Counted from the stretch's first letter, positions 16,517 to 25,474 are shown. The stretch is DNA of 64,000 bases from Actinospineispora eucalypti (GCA_014208095.1 JACHMT010000004.1:620001-684000), one strand, 5' to 3'. Program-made: numbers and translations. The notes: a model not told the origin generated them from the letters alone.

Positions 16517-16728
16517 CGTAGGCCGTCCCGGACGCCGTCGACGCGGCCGATACGCGGCCCGCGTTCCGGTATCCGAAACCCGAACCGGCGATCGGTCCCG
16601 GTGCGGAAGACGGGGGTGCACGAGGGCCCCCGGCCCGATGCCGGGGCCGGTACCGGCGCGGACCCGGCGACCTCGCCGGTTAGACTGTTCGTTCAGGTCG
16701 TGTTCGGTTCAATGAAGGGTGTCCCCGG

Positions 16729-16830
16729 GTGGGCTCGGTCATCAAGAAGCGTCGCAAGCGTATGTCGAAGAAGAAGCACCGCAAGCTGCTTCGCAAGACC
16801 CGGGTGCAGCGGCGCAAGCTCGGTAAGTGA
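16729..16830 (+). CDS. Small ribosomal protein bS22 (AURKAIP1/COX24 family)
   Basis: A 33-residue, extremely basic protein beginning GSVIKKRRKRMSKKKHRKLL and ending in RVQRRKLGK. The sequence is that of the actinobacterial AURKAIP1/COX24-domain protein, identified in mycobacterial ribosome structures as bS22, which sits near the decoding centre of the 30S subunit. The GTG start follows AATGAAGGGTGTCCCC, with an AAGGG ribosome binding site. The position between the HTH gene and the epimerase gene matches Rv0500B. Confidence 0.92.
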   Translation: MGSVIKKRRKRMSKKKHRKLLRKTRVQRRKLGK

Positions 16831-17001
16831 CCCCTTCCCTGGCGTGACCCGCGCCGGTCGCCACCGAGTCTCTCGCAGGTGTCGGCCCGGTAGCGGGGCG
16901 TAAGAGATGCGTGAACTCCGTCGCCGTTCCTGTTGTGTAGCGGAAACCACGACTAGCATCGGCCGTCGCGGTCGCGAGCAGTCAATGGTCAGGGAGTTTC
17001 G

Positions 17002-18039
17002 GTGGGGTCTTCTGTCGTCCTCGTCACCGGCGTGGGCCGGTTCATCGGTGCACGGTTGGCGGCACGGCTCGCCGAGGATCCTCGGATCGACCGGGTGCTC
17101 GGCGTGGACACCGTGCCGCCGCCGGCGTCGTTGCTGCGCGGCATGGGCCGGGCCGAGTTCATCCGGGCGGACATCCGCAACCCGCTGATCGCCAAGGTGA
17201 TCGCGTCCGCCGAGGTGGACACCGTTGTGCACACCTCGCTGTCGTCCAACCCGGACTCTTCCGGTGGGCGGGCGACCATGAAAGAGATGAACGTCATCGG
17301 CACCATGCAGTTGCTCGCCGCGTGCCAGCGCTGGCCCGGCCTGCGACGCCTGGTGGTCAAGTCGACGACCGCGGTCTATGGGTCCAGCCCACGCGACCCG
17401 GCCATTTTCACCGAGGCAATGGGGCCGAAGGACCTGCCGTACGGCGGTTACGCCAAGGATGCCTCCGAGATCGAGGGCTATGTGCGCGGTTTCGCTCGCC
17501 GCCGGCCCGACGTCTCGGTCACCGTCCTGCGCTTTGCCAATTTCATTGGGCCGCGCATTGACACGTCGCTGACCAGGTATTTTTCGATGCCGGTCGTGCC
17601 GACGGTGCTGGGCTACGACGCCCGCATGCAGCTGTTGCACTCGGATGACGCGCTGGCCGTGCTGGAGAAGGCGACGCGGCAGGACCACCCCGGTGTGTTC
17701 AACGTCGGCGCGCCGGGCGTGCTGTTGCTGTCCCAGGCGATCCGGCGCGCCGGGCGGGTGCAGATGTCGATGCCCAGCTCGGTTGTCGGTCCGATCAGCC
17801 GGTTCTTTCGGGGAGCCCGGCTGGTGGACTTCACACCCGAGCAGATGAGGTTCCTGAACTTCGGCCGGGTGGTGGACACCTCGCTGTTGCGGGAGACCTT
17901 CGGGTTCACGCCGAAGTGGACCACCGTTGAAGCTTTTGACGACTTCGTGCAGGGCCGCCAGCTGCGCCCCGTGATCTCGGCCGACCGGCTGGACGCGGTG
18001 CAGGAGCGCCTGGTGGCCACGGCGCGATCGCTAATTTAA
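17002..18039 (+). CDS. NAD-dependent epimerase/dehydratase-like protein (GalE2 type)
   Basis: A 345-residue extended short-chain dehydrogenase/reductase. The nucleotide motif is VTGVGRFIGARLA (residues 8-20), slightly altered from TGGAGFIG. VVKSTTAVYGSSP carries the usual Ser/Thr pair. The catalytic region reads LPYGGYAKDASE: Tyr147 and Tyr150 are present but the lysine (Lys152) is not at the classical YxxxK spacing, so activity may be atypical. Position and sequence match Rv0501 (galE2). The sugar-nucleotide specificity is unknown. GTG start after AGGGAG. It is followed by an acyltransferase after 14 nt, suggesting a joint role in envelope lipid or glycan work. Confidence 0.82.
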   Translation: MGSSVVLVTGVGRFIGARLAARLAEDPRIDRVLGVDTVPPPASLLRGMGRAEFIRADIRNPLIAKVIASAEVDTVVHTSLSSNPDSSGGRATMKEMNVIGTMQLLAACQRWPGLRRLVVKSTTAVYGSSPRDPAIFTEAMGPKDLPYGGYAKDASEIEGYVRGFARRRPDVSVTVLRFANFIGPRIDTSLTRYFSMPVVPTVLGYDARMQLLHSDDALAVLEKATRQDHPGVFNVGAPGVLLLSQAIRRAGRVQMSMPSSVVGPISRFFRGARLVDFTPEQMRFLNFGRVVDTSLLRETFGFTPKWTTVEAFDDFVQGRQLRPVISADRLDAVQERLVATARSLI

Positions 18040-18053
18040 AGGGGAACCAAGGG

Positions 18054-19058
18054 GTGGCCGAAGCACGAGTGATCCCACTACACACAGACACCGACGACCG
18101 CGCCGACTTCCGGCCGGAGGAGCTCGCCCCGGTGCGGGTGGTGCGCCGACCGGTCCCGGTGCGCGACGAACCGCCCGCGGCCGTGCCGCTGCCGGCTCCG
18201 GCCGATCGCGCGACCGAGCCGACCGACGACCGGTTCGGCGAGCTGTTCGACTTCCTGCGCCGCCGCGCGGCCGGGGACTACCGGGTCGACGAGTTCGGGT
18301 TCGACTCCGAGTTCACCGACCACCTGGTGATGCCGGTGCTGCGCCCGCTGTACGAGCGCTGGTTCCGGGTGGAGACCATCGGCGCGACCAACGTGCCGGA
18401 CGCCGGCGGCGCGCTGGTGGTGGCCAACCACTCGGGCACGCTGCCGTTCGACGCGCTGATGACCACCGTGTCGCTGCGCGACCACCACCCGGCCGGCCGG
18501 CACCTGCGGATGCTCGGCGCCGACCTGCTGTTCCGCACGCCGATGCTGGGCTCGCTGGCCCGCAAGGCCGGCCACACCCTGGCGTGCAACCCGGACGCGG
18601 AGCGGCTGCTCAACGCCGGCGAGCTGGTCGGTGTGTGGCCGGAGGGCTACAAGGGCGTCGGCAAGCCGTTCAAGGACCGGTACAAGCTGCAGCGGTTCGG
18701 GCGGGGCGGGTTCGTGTCCACCGCCATGCGCTGCGGCGTGCCGATCATCCCGTGCTCCATCGTCGGCGCGGAGGAGATCTATCCGCTGATCGGTGACCTG
18801 CGGCCGCTGGCCCGGTTGTTCGGCCTGCCGTACTTCCCGATCACTCCACTGTTCCCGCTGCTGGGGCCGCTGGGGGCGATCCCGCTGCCGTCCAAGTGGT
18901 ACATCGAGTTCGGCGAGCCGATCAGGACCGACAAGTACTCGCCGTCCGACGCCGACGACCCGATGCTGGTGTTCAACGTCACCGACCAGGTCCGGGAAAA
19001 CATCCAGCAGACCCTCTACCGCCTGCTCTCCCAACGCCGCAACGCCTTCACCGGCTAG
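18054..19058 (+). CDS. PlsC-like lysophospholipid acyltransferase family protein
   Basis: A 334-residue acyltransferase of the LPLAT superfamily. A charged, disordered N-terminal region (1-60) precedes the catalytic domain (about 90-320). The first block reads VVANHSGTLPFDALM: His126 and Asp133 are separated by six residues, not the four of classical PlsC. Later blocks are VGVWPEGYKGVGKPFKDRYK (the glycine/glutamate block), GVPIIPCSIVGAEEIY and WYIEFGEPIRTDKY. These enzymes move acyl chains from CoA or ACP to glycerolipids or glycans at the inner membrane. Homologous to Rv0502 by position. The GTG start follows GGGGAACC. Confidence 0.85.
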   Translation: MAEARVIPLHTDTDDRADFRPEELAPVRVVRRPVPVRDEPPAAVPLPAPADRATEPTDDRFGELFDFLRRRAAGDYRVDEFGFDSEFTDHLVMPVLRPLYERWFRVETIGATNVPDAGGALVVANHSGTLPFDALMTTVSLRDHHPAGRHLRMLGADLLFRTPMLGSLARKAGHTLACNPDAERLLNAGELVGVWPEGYKGVGKPFKDRYKLQRFGRGGFVSTAMRCGVPIIPCSIVGAEEIYPLIGDLRPLARLFGLPYFPITPLFPLLGPLGAIPLPSKWYIEFGEPIRTDKYSPSDADDPMLVFNVTDQVRENIQQTLYRLLSQRRNAFTG

Positions 19059-19066
19059 AAGACACC

Positions 19067-19215
19067 CATATCGCGGGTTTGACCCGTTCATGTCGCGGAT
19101 TCCGCCAGGGCCGAATCCGCGACATGGGCAGGCGGAACCCGCGATATGGACTGGGGGAACCCGCGACATGGGCAGGTGGGACCCGCGATATGGACTGGTG
19201 GGACCCGCGATATGG
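19067..19215. repeat. 22-nt-unit repeat array, CATRTCGCGGGTTT family, copy 2
   Basis: Two direct cores (from 19067 and 19089) are followed by at least five inverted cores (ACCCGCGAYATGG) at 21-23 nt steps. The array fills the gap between the convergent acyltransferase and SerB-like genes, as copy 1 does between gpmA and EspG. A CCG-rich turn near 19103-19113 would be the loop of a long hairpin. Confidence 0.85.
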
Positions 19216-19219
19216 CGGG

Positions 19220-20209
19220 TTAGGTGGTGCGGCGGCGGTAGGAGAGGGCGGCGGCTACCGCGCCGGCTACGGCGCCGGCGCCGATTACGCTGGGGACGCC
19301 GATTTTGGCGGCTTTGCGGCCGGTGCGGAAGTCGCGGATCTCCCAGCCCCGGCGACGGGCCACGTCGCGCAGGTCGGAGTCCGGGTTGACCGCCACCGCC
19401 GTGCCGACCACGGACAGCATCGGCACGTCGTTCACCGAGTCCGAGTACGCGGTGCAGCGGCGCAGGTTGAGGCCTTCCCGGGCGGCCAGCGCGCGGACCG
19501 CGTGCGCCTTGGCCGGTCCGTGCAGCACCTCGCCGACCAGGCGGCCGGTGTAGAGGCCGTTCTCGCTCTCGGCCACGGTGCCCAGCGCACCGGTCAGGCC
19601 CAGCCGGCGGGCGATGATGTTCGCCAGCTCCACCGGGGTGGCGGTGACCAGCCAGACCCGCTGGCCGGCGTCCAGGTGCATGTTGGCCAGCGCGCGGGTG
19701 CCCGGCCAGATGCGGTCGGCCATCATCTCGTCGTAGATCTCCTCGCCGAGCTCCACGATCTCCGCCACCGAACGGCCGGCGACGAAGGAGAGCGCGCTGT
19801 CCCGGCTGTCGTGCATGCCCTGCCGGCTCTCCTTGCCCAGAGCCCGGAACTTGAGCTGCTGCCAGGCGAACCCGGCCAGGTCGGAGGTCTCGAAGAACTT
19901 GCGCGAGGCGAGGCCACGGGCGAAGTGGAAGATCGACGCGCCCATCATCAACGTGTTGTCCACGTCGAAGAACGCGGCGGCGGTGAGGTCCAGCGGAATG
20001 GCCTCACCGGACGCGTCCCGCGCCTGCTGTTCGGGTAACGGGTTGGCCAGCGCCGCAGCGGCGGAGGCCTCGCCGGCGATCTCGGCCGGCGTGGTGGTGC
20101 GGCGGGTATCCGTCGAAGCAGACACGGTCTGCCCGGCGGCCTCCGAGGGCCCGACCGGTTCGGCCGAACCTGGGGAGACCGCCGCGCCAGGATCAGGTGG
20201 GACAGCCAC
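19220..20209 (-). CDS. HAD-IB family phosphatase, SerB-like
   Basis: A 329-residue HAD-superfamily hydrolase of subfamily IB. Motif I is AAFFDVDNTLMMGAS (Asp82 nucleophile, Asp84). Motif II is VWLVTATPVE, with the RFxxR-like AIRC region replaced by RLGLTGALGT, and motif III/IV is AYSDSVNDVPML. The first 70 residues are low-complexity, and a membrane segment with a basic end (GAGAVAGAVAAALSYRRR) closes the protein. It matches Rv0505c (SerB1) by position; whether phosphoserine is the true substrate is not clear. The GTG start has weak context, so the real start could be later. Confidence 0.85.
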   Translation of the reverse strand: MAVPPDPGAAVSPGSAEPVGPSEAAGQTVSASTDTRRTTTPAEIAGEASAAAALANPLPEQQARDASGEAIPLDLTAAAFFDVDNTLMMGASIFHFARGLASRKFFETSDLAGFAWQQLKFRALGKESRQGMHDSRDSALSFVAGRSVAEIVELGEEIYDEMMADRIWPGTRALANMHLDAGQRVWLVTATPVELANIIARRLGLTGALGTVAESENGLYTGRLVGEVLHGPAKAHAVRALAAREGLNLRRCTAYSDSVNDVPMLSVVGTAVAVNPDSDLRDVARRRGWEIRDFRTGRKAAKIGVPSVIGAGAVAGAVAAALSYRRRTT

Positions 20210-20289
20210 CCAACGCCTCCGATCAGCGGGGTGTGTGCGTACCTGTCCAGGGTACTGCGATGAGCGCCTGGCGCAGGTCGTGCCGCGCC

Positions 20290-21609
20290 TTAGTTGCTCG
20301 GCGGCTGCAGACCGGGCAGCAGCGGCTCGAGCAGGTTCGGCGGCTTGGGCTGCTCGGCCGGGCTCTTCTCCGGTAGCAGGTCGTTGTTGCCGCGCACCTG
20401 CTGCCGGTCGTGCAGCCCGCCGAGGCCGTCCCGGTTGTTGCCGAACAGCCCGGACTCCTCGCTCTTCTTGTCCGACTTGTCGCTCTTGTTCGCGCTGGAG
20501 GACCCGTCGGAGTCCGAGTCACTGCTCGACGGCGAGGACGGCTTGACCGACTTCACCGATTCGCTGGGCACCAGCGACTTGGTCGGCGCCGGCGCGTCCT
20601 TCACGCTGCACGCGCCCTTGGCCGGCAACGGGCCGAGCTGGTCCGACTCGGAGGACAGCACCCGGTCACAACCCTGCCGGTTGCTCACCGACTGGGCGCG
20701 GGTGCGCACGTCCTCCAGCTGGCGCAGCGAGTGGTCCGCGTCCGCCTGGGACTCGGCCGGCAGCGAGGTGCGCATCGAGGACAGCTTGTCGTGCTGGCCC
20801 TCCGCCCAGTTGGCCAGCGAGCCCATCTGCGCCTTGTTGTTCGCGCCGGAGGAGAGCGCCATCCGGGAGCCGGCGGCGGTCTGCTCGTCGAAGCCCTTCA
20901 GCGCCTGGCTGATGTCCTGGCCCTTGGTGGCCGCCGGCGCGGACTGCTGCTGGTTCAGCTCGCGCACCTCGTCGATGCGGGTGGCCGCGACGTCCAGCTG
21001 CCGCTGGGCCTTGTTGCCCTGGCCCGGCGTGACCCCGACGATGGCCGACTCGGTGGCCTGCTTGACGCCGTAGAGACTGTCGCCGGGCAGCGCGCCCTGG
21101 CTGAACATCGCCCCGCCACCGGTCACCGCGATCACCATCAGGCCGGCGGCGGCGCTGGCGCTGATCAGGCTGCGCTTGGCCGGGCTCGGGGCCTGGGTGG
21201 GAGTGCGGTGCCGGCCTCGGCGGAACAGCGAGACCACGTTGTTCGGGCGGACGGATTCGACGTCCTCGTCGTTGGCCTTGGCGATCAGCTCGGTGGCCGG
21301 GAGCGGGACATCGGTCAGGGTCTCGGGGTTCACCGACTCGTCAACCTGCGGAATGACACTGGTGTCATTCGAGTCAACACTCGATGGAGTGGCGGGCGCC
21401 GACATGATTTCGGCCGCCTCGGCCATCACCCGGGCGCGCATCCTGGCGGACGCATCCGCGCTGGGTGCCAGTGTCTCGCCGCTGCGCTGCAGCAACGCGA
21501 CCAGCTCCAGCTCACGACGGAGTTCCTCGTCGCCGATGCTCGCGGTGTCGAGCCCTTGCTCCACCGCGGCGGCGAACCGTTCGCGCCTCTGGCCTTCGCC
21601 CGCTGACAT
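20290..21609 (-). CDS. DUF5667 membrane protein, candidate anti-sigma factor for BldN-type sigma
   Basis: A 439-residue single-span membrane protein. Residues 1-140 are cytosolic, beginning ERFAAAVEQGLDTAS and LRRELELVALLQRSGETLAPSADASARMRARVMAEA. A membrane segment follows (about 148-172, RSLISASAAAGLMVIAVTGGGAMFSQG), then GALPGDSLYGVKQATESAIVGV, the DUF5667 signature. The external part has a coiled coil and a long Ser/Asp/Lys-rich tail. It lies 169 nt downstream of the BldN-type sigma gene on the same strand. Single-pass proteins in this position (RsbN in Streptomyces) hold the sigma factor inactive, so an anti-sigma role is likely but unproven. ATG 21609 is preferred over a start five codons upstream. 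Confidence 0.75.
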   Translation of the reverse strand: MSAGEGQRRERFAAAVEQGLDTASIGDEELRRELELVALLQRSGETLAPSADASARMRARVMAEAAEIMSAPATPSSVDSNDTSVIPQVDESVNPETLTDVPLPATELIAKANDEDVESVRPNNVVSLFRRGRHRTPTQAPSPAKRSLISASAAAGLMVIAVTGGGAMFSQGALPGDSLYGVKQATESAIVGVTPGQGNKAQRQLDVAATRIDEVRELNQQQSAPAATKGQDISQALKGFDEQTAAGSRMALSSGANNKAQMGSLANWAEGQHDKLSSMRTSLPAESQADADHSLRQLEDVRTRAQSVSNRQGCDRVLSSESDQLGPLPAKGACSVKDAPAPTKSLVPSESVKSVKPSSPSSSDSDSDGSSSANKSDKSDKKSEESGLFGNNRDGLGGLHDRQQVRGNNDLLPEKSPAEQPKPPNLLEPLLPGLQPPSN

Positions 21610-21778
21610 GTCTCTGGTCCTCACTGCGTCACCACGCTCCCCCGACCCTGACCTTCACAACGAGTCAGGACCCCAGTGGTTACGGGGGTGAGGCTGTTCA
21701 TCATATCGGGTGACTGAATTACAAAGCCTGTGCGCCACGTGATCGCGCTGTGTAACCCCGCGCGCGGGTTCCCGCCAC

Positions 21779-22672
21779 TCACCGGAGTCCTTCGGGCAGT
21801 AGTTGGGCCAGACGTCGTACCGCTCGGTGTTGCAGGGCCTTCACCGCGCCCTCGTTCCGCCCCATCAGGCGAGCGGTCTCCGCGACCGAGAGCCCCTGGA
21901 GGAAGCGCAGCGCGATGCACTCCTTCTGGTCGGAGTTGAGCTTGGCCACGCAGCGGAGCAACTCCTCATAGGTGGCGCCGTTCAGTACCTGCTGCTCGGG
22001 GCCGCTGGTGCTGGGGGAGAGGTCGGCGATCTCGGAGGTGGTCTGCTCCAGCCGGTAGCGGCTGGACTTCACGTGGTCGAGCACCAAGTTGCGGGCGATC
22101 GTGACGAACCAGGCGCCGATGTCCCGGCCCTGGTAGCTGACCGAGTTGATCCGGCGCAGGGCGCGCAGGAAGGTCTCGGCGGTCAGGTCCTCGGCCAGCT
22201 GCCGGTCACTCACCCGGAACAGCACGTAGCGGAACACCATCTCGTGGTAGCGGTCGTACAGCTGGCCGAAGGCCTGCTGGTCGCCGGCCTGGGTGGCCCG
22301 GACCAGGTCCCAGCCGGCCAGCCCGTTCGAGTCGGCACCGGACCCGCCGGCCGCCTCACCGGCTTCCAGCATGTCCGACTCGTAATCGTCGTCCTCGCGG
22401 TCCTTGGCGGCCGGGTCCTCCGGCGACAGCGGCGGGACCACCGGGGTGGCCTGCGACTGCACCGGTGCGCTGCGTGGCTCGGCGACCCGGGGGTGGTCGC
22501 CGGTTGCCGGGGGCCGCGCCGGTGGGTTGGCCGGCGCGTTCCCGATGGGGGGCGGAGGGACCTCGTCGGGGCGAGGTCGGGGGAGCACCGGCACCTGGTA
22601 ACCCGGCCGGCCGCCGTTGGGGCCGGGGGCGCGGGTGCCGCGCTGGTCCATGCGCTGTGTGGCGGGGTCCAT
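21779..22672 (-). CDS. ECF sigma factor, BldN-like
   Basis: A 297-residue sigma-70 family factor. The first 115 residues are Pro-rich and disordered, an extension also seen in BldN. Region 2 starts at GDQQAFGQLYDRYHEMVFRYVLFRVSD and includes LAEDLTAETFLRALRRI and GAWFVTIARNLVLDHVKSSRYR. Region 4 has ECIALRFLQGLSVAETARLMGRNEGAVKALQHRAVRRLA, an ideal -35 binding helix-turn-helix. In Streptomyces BldN drives sporulation genes and is checked by an anti-sigma factor. The start at 22672 follows GAGGAAC at proper spacing; an upstream in-frame ATG at 22762 lacks one. Confidence 0.9.
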   Translation of the reverse strand: MDPATQRMDQRGTRAPGPNGGRPGYQVPVLPRPRPDEVPPPPIGNAPANPPARPPATGDHPRVAEPRSAPVQSQATPVVPPLSPEDPAAKDREDDDYESDMLEAGEAAGGSGADSNGLAGWDLVRATQAGDQQAFGQLYDRYHEMVFRYVLFRVSDRQLAEDLTAETFLRALRRINSVSYQGRDIGAWFVTIARNLVLDHVKSSRYRLEQTTSEIADLSPSTSGPEQQVLNGATYEELLRCVAKLNSDQKECIALRFLQGLSVAETARLMGRNEGAVKALQHRAVRRLAQLLPEGLR

Positions 22673-23145
22673 GTTCCTCGTCGGGGAAATGTGACCAGCG
22701 ACTTCCGAATCCGGGCGTTGCCCGGAGCGCAGAAGCCTCGTTGGTCGATATGGCCGGGTCACGATTCCCGGAGGGGACGCCGTGCTGGAACCGAATCAGT
22801 TCCTCGAGAACGAAAGTGGCTCGAGCCAGTCTTCATATGGCGCTCCCTCGGGATCGACGGTGCCAGGCGGCCGTCCCCGCCTGCCCATGCCGGCCGTGCA
22901 GGGGAGCATAGGGCCGACCGGGTTGACCCTTTCACCACCACCCCACGTTCTCGGCAGGCAGCCGGTGAACGGCCTGTGACGCGCGGTCGGCGCAGTCTTT
23001 GGGTCGTTCGGCGGTCGACGGGCGTGTCGCTCGCGGGACGAACGGGTGCTCCGGCTCGACGAATGGGTGACGGTGCGTGTGTGGCGCCGTCAGATGGGCG
23101 CTGACACGTTCCACACCGCTCGGCCGCGCGTGCCAGACTTTCGCG
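22673..23145. other. Divergent promoter region of sigma factor and acyl-CoA synthetase genes
   Basis: About 470 nt between divergently transcribed genes. I see no coding frame with proper codon use and no repeat of the families found elsewhere. It should hold the promoters of the BldN-like gene (minus) and of the AMP-binding gene (plus), but no consensus boxes stand out. Confidence 0.35.
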
Positions 23146-24750
23146 GTGACCAGCCGACCGGAGCCAGTGCCGAACCCGGAGCCGACCGCCGACGTGAGCC
23201 CAGTGACCCCGCAAGGCAATGTGGCCGACCTGGTGGCCGCCGCGAGCCGCCGAGGCGCGGACCATCCCGCGCTGGTCGAGCCGGGGTTGGGCCGCACTCT
23301 CAGCTGGGCGGAGGTGGACGCGGGGGCGAACGCCGAGGCGGCCCGGTTACGCGCCGCCGGCGTGCAACCGGGGGATCGGGTGCTGATCCGGCTGGGCCAC
23401 GGCGCTCCTTACTGTCTTGCGCTGTTCGGCGCACTGCGGGTTGGTGCGATCGCCGTGCCGGTCGGGCCGGAGGCCAGCGCCCGCGAGCTGGACGTGATCG
23501 CCGGCGACTGCACGCCCGGCGTGATGGTGGCCGAGCCCGGCGACGAGATCGTGGACGTGCTCGCCTCGGCCAACTCGGCCCGGCGGCTGGACCCGCCGGA
23601 GACCGAGGTGGGCGCGGTCGCCGGCGCGACTCCGGTCGGGGGCGGCGAGGACATCGCGGTGCTCGGCTACACCTCCGGCGTGACCGGGGTGCCCCGGGGC
23701 GTGCGCATCTCGCACCGCGCGCTGCTGGCCAACCGCGCACAGGTGGCGGCATTGCGCCCGGTGCCGGTGAGCCCGGCGGACCGGGTGCTGCTGCAGTGGC
23801 CGATGTCGCACGCCTACGGGCTGGGCGCCGGGCTGCTACAGGTCTGCTGGGCCGGGGCGACCACGGTGCTGACCGACCGGTTCGACGTGCGCGAGGTGGT
23901 GGAGGGCATCCGCCGGGAACGGGTCACCGTGCTGGCCGGGGTGCCCGCGCTGTACCGGGCCATGGTGGAGCTGCCGCAGGCCGGGCTGCGCGAGTCGCTG
24001 GTCACCCTGCGGCTGGCCATGGCCGGCGGGGCGCCGCTGGCCTCCGAGCTGGCCGCCGAGTTCTCCCAGGCCTGCGGGTTGCAGCTGTTCGAGGGCTACG
24101 GGCTGACCGAGACCGGGCCGGTGCTGACCAGCACGCTGGTCGGCGGGCTGGCGAAGGCCGGCTCGGTCGGCCGCCCGCTGCCCGGTGCTCTGGTGGGCGA
24201 CATCGAGGTCGCCGGGGTGGAACTGCGCCTGGTGGACAGCCACGGTGCGGACATCCACGCCGCCGCCGACGACGAGGACGAGGACGACGAGCCGGACACC
24301 GGGCTGGTCGCGGTGCGCGGCCCGAACCTGTTCTCCGGGTACTGGCCGGACGGTGCCGGCGGGCCGGACGAGGACGGCTGGTTCCGCACCAACGACGTCG
24401 GCTACGTCGACGCGGACGGCGACCTGCACCTGGTGAACCGGGCCAGCGACCTGGTGATCGTGAACGGGTTCAACGTGTACCCGCGCGAGGTGGAGCTGGT
24501 GCTGGACGAGCTGGCCGGGGTGACCGAGGCGGCCGTGGTCGGGGTGCCCGACCCGAACTCCGGCCAGGCGGTGAAGGCGCTGCTCGTGTTGGCCCCCGGC
24601 GCGGAGCTGGACCCGGATGCCGTGCGCGAGCACTGCCTGGCCCGGCTGGCCCGGTTCAAGGTGCCGGCCGTGGTCGAGTTCGTGGACTCGCTGCCCCGCT
24701 CGGCCACCGGCAAGATCAACCGGGCGGTGTTGCGGGTGGCGGCCTCGTGA
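23146..24750 (+). CDS. AMP-dependent acyl-CoA synthetase/ligase
   Basis: A 534-residue adenylate-forming enzyme that activates a carboxylic acid with ATP and passes it to CoA or another thiol. The A3 phosphate loop is VLGYTSGVTGVPRGV; here Val replaces the more usual Ser in TSGTTG. The A5 motif is FEGYGLTETGPVL, A7 is GWFRTNDVGYVDADGDLHLVNRASDLVIVNGFNVYPREVE, and A10 is LPRSATGKINRAVLR with the catalytic lysine. An acidic insert (DDEDEDDEPD) near residue 380 is unusual. The acyl substrate is unknown. GTG 23146 is used. The stop overlaps the glutaredoxin start (GTGA). Confidence 0.88.
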   Translation: MTSRPEPVPNPEPTADVSPVTPQGNVADLVAAASRRGADHPALVEPGLGRTLSWAEVDAGANAEAARLRAAGVQPGDRVLIRLGHGAPYCLALFGALRVGAIAVPVGPEASARELDVIAGDCTPGVMVAEPGDEIVDVLASANSARRLDPPETEVGAVAGATPVGGGEDIAVLGYTSGVTGVPRGVRISHRALLANRAQVAALRPVPVSPADRVLLQWPMSHAYGLGAGLLQVCWAGATTVLTDRFDVREVVEGIRRERVTVLAGVPALYRAMVELPQAGLRESLVTLRLAMAGGAPLASELAAEFSQACGLQLFEGYGLTETGPVLTSTLVGGLAKAGSVGRPLPGALVGDIEVAGVELRLVDSHGADIHAAADDEDEDDEPDTGLVAVRGPNLFSGYWPDGAGGPDEDGWFRTNDVGYVDADGDLHLVNRASDLVIVNGFNVYPREVELVLDELAGVTEAAVVGVPDPNSGQAVKALLVLAPGAELDPDAVREHCLARLARFKVPAVVEFVDSLPRSATGKINRAVLRVAAS

Positions 24751-25010
24751 GCGGTTTCCCGGAGTTCGCCGGGAACCCGGTGACCGTGCTCACCCGGCGG
24801 GAGTGCTCGCTGTGTGAGAAGGCGGTCGGTGAGGTTTCCCGGATATGTGAGCCGCTCGGCGTGCGCTGGGTACCGGTGGACGTGGACACCGACCCGGAAC
24901 TGCGCGCGGAGTTCGGCGACCGGGTGCCGGTGATCCTGATCGACGGTGCGGAGCATGGGTTCTGGCGGGTCGAGGAGAAACGGTTCCGGGCGGCTCTCGC
25001 GCGGCGGTAG
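24747..25010 (+). CDS. Glutaredoxin family protein
   Basis: An 87-residue thioredoxin-fold protein: VTVLTRRECSLCEKAVGEVSRI holds a CxxC motif (Cys-Ser-Leu-Cys), VRWVPVDVDTDPELRAEFGDRVPVILIDG the cis-proline region. It matches the DUF836/glutaredoxin-like Rv0508 that precedes hemA in mycobacteria. It probably reduces disulfides in the cytosol; partners are unknown. GTG start in a 4-nt overlap with the synthetase gene. The last codons of the gene (CTCTCGCGCGGCGGTAG) are echoed about 50 nt downstream, next to a second copy of a repeat end. Confidence 0.88.
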   Translation: MSGFPEFAGNPVTVLTRRECSLCEKAVGEVSRICEPLGVRWVPVDVDTDPELRAEFGDRVPVILIDGAEHGFWRVEEKRFRAALARR

Positions 25011-25189
25011 TGGTCCGGTTTAAAGATCGGCTTGGACGGTCTCGCGTGGCGGTAGGGGTTCGGTGCCGGTTTTAAAGATCGGCTTGGACGGCCACGGTGG
25101 GTGGGCTGCCGCGGCTTGGCAGCGGCCTGTTGCGTTGGCGGCGGCCCATTGCGTTGGCGGCCGAGCCTGTTTCGGCTCGGCTCGGCTGA

Positions 25190-25285
25190 GCCTTGGGCGG
25201 CTCGGCTCGGCGGGCCTTGGGCAGCTCAGCTTGCCGGGCTTTGGGCGGCTCGGCTCGGCTGGGCCCTGGCGGCTCAGCTCGGCCG
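25190..25285. repeat. Four 24-nt tandem units
   Basis: Units start at 25190, 25214, 25238 and 25262, each variants of a TTGGGCGGCTCGGCTCGG core. They lie inside the element with 26-bp inverted ends. The DNA is non-coding. Confidence 0.8.
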
Positions 25286-25305
25286 GGTCGGCCCCGCCTC
25301 GGCGC

Positions 25306-25474
25306 ATGATCAGCATGACATGGTGGTCGCCTTCGTTCGCTTGAGGCGGCCGCCATGTCATGGTGACCTTGAAACGGTGATCATCAGGGCATGGCGGCCC
25401 TTTTCGGGCGTGTGAAGCGGCCCTGGTGCCCTGATGACCATGGAACGGTGACCATCGGCGCCTGATGATCATGA
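25306..25474. repeat. Two and a half palindromic repeats of the TGATCANCA...TGACCATG family
   Basis: Two successive inverted repeats (25306-25370 and 25378-25443) and a half copy (25448-25474). Arms read like TGATCATCAGGGCATGG and CCATGTCATGGTGACC. The family also occurs at 1599-1668, 40741-40803 and 41163-41228. Confidence 0.7.
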
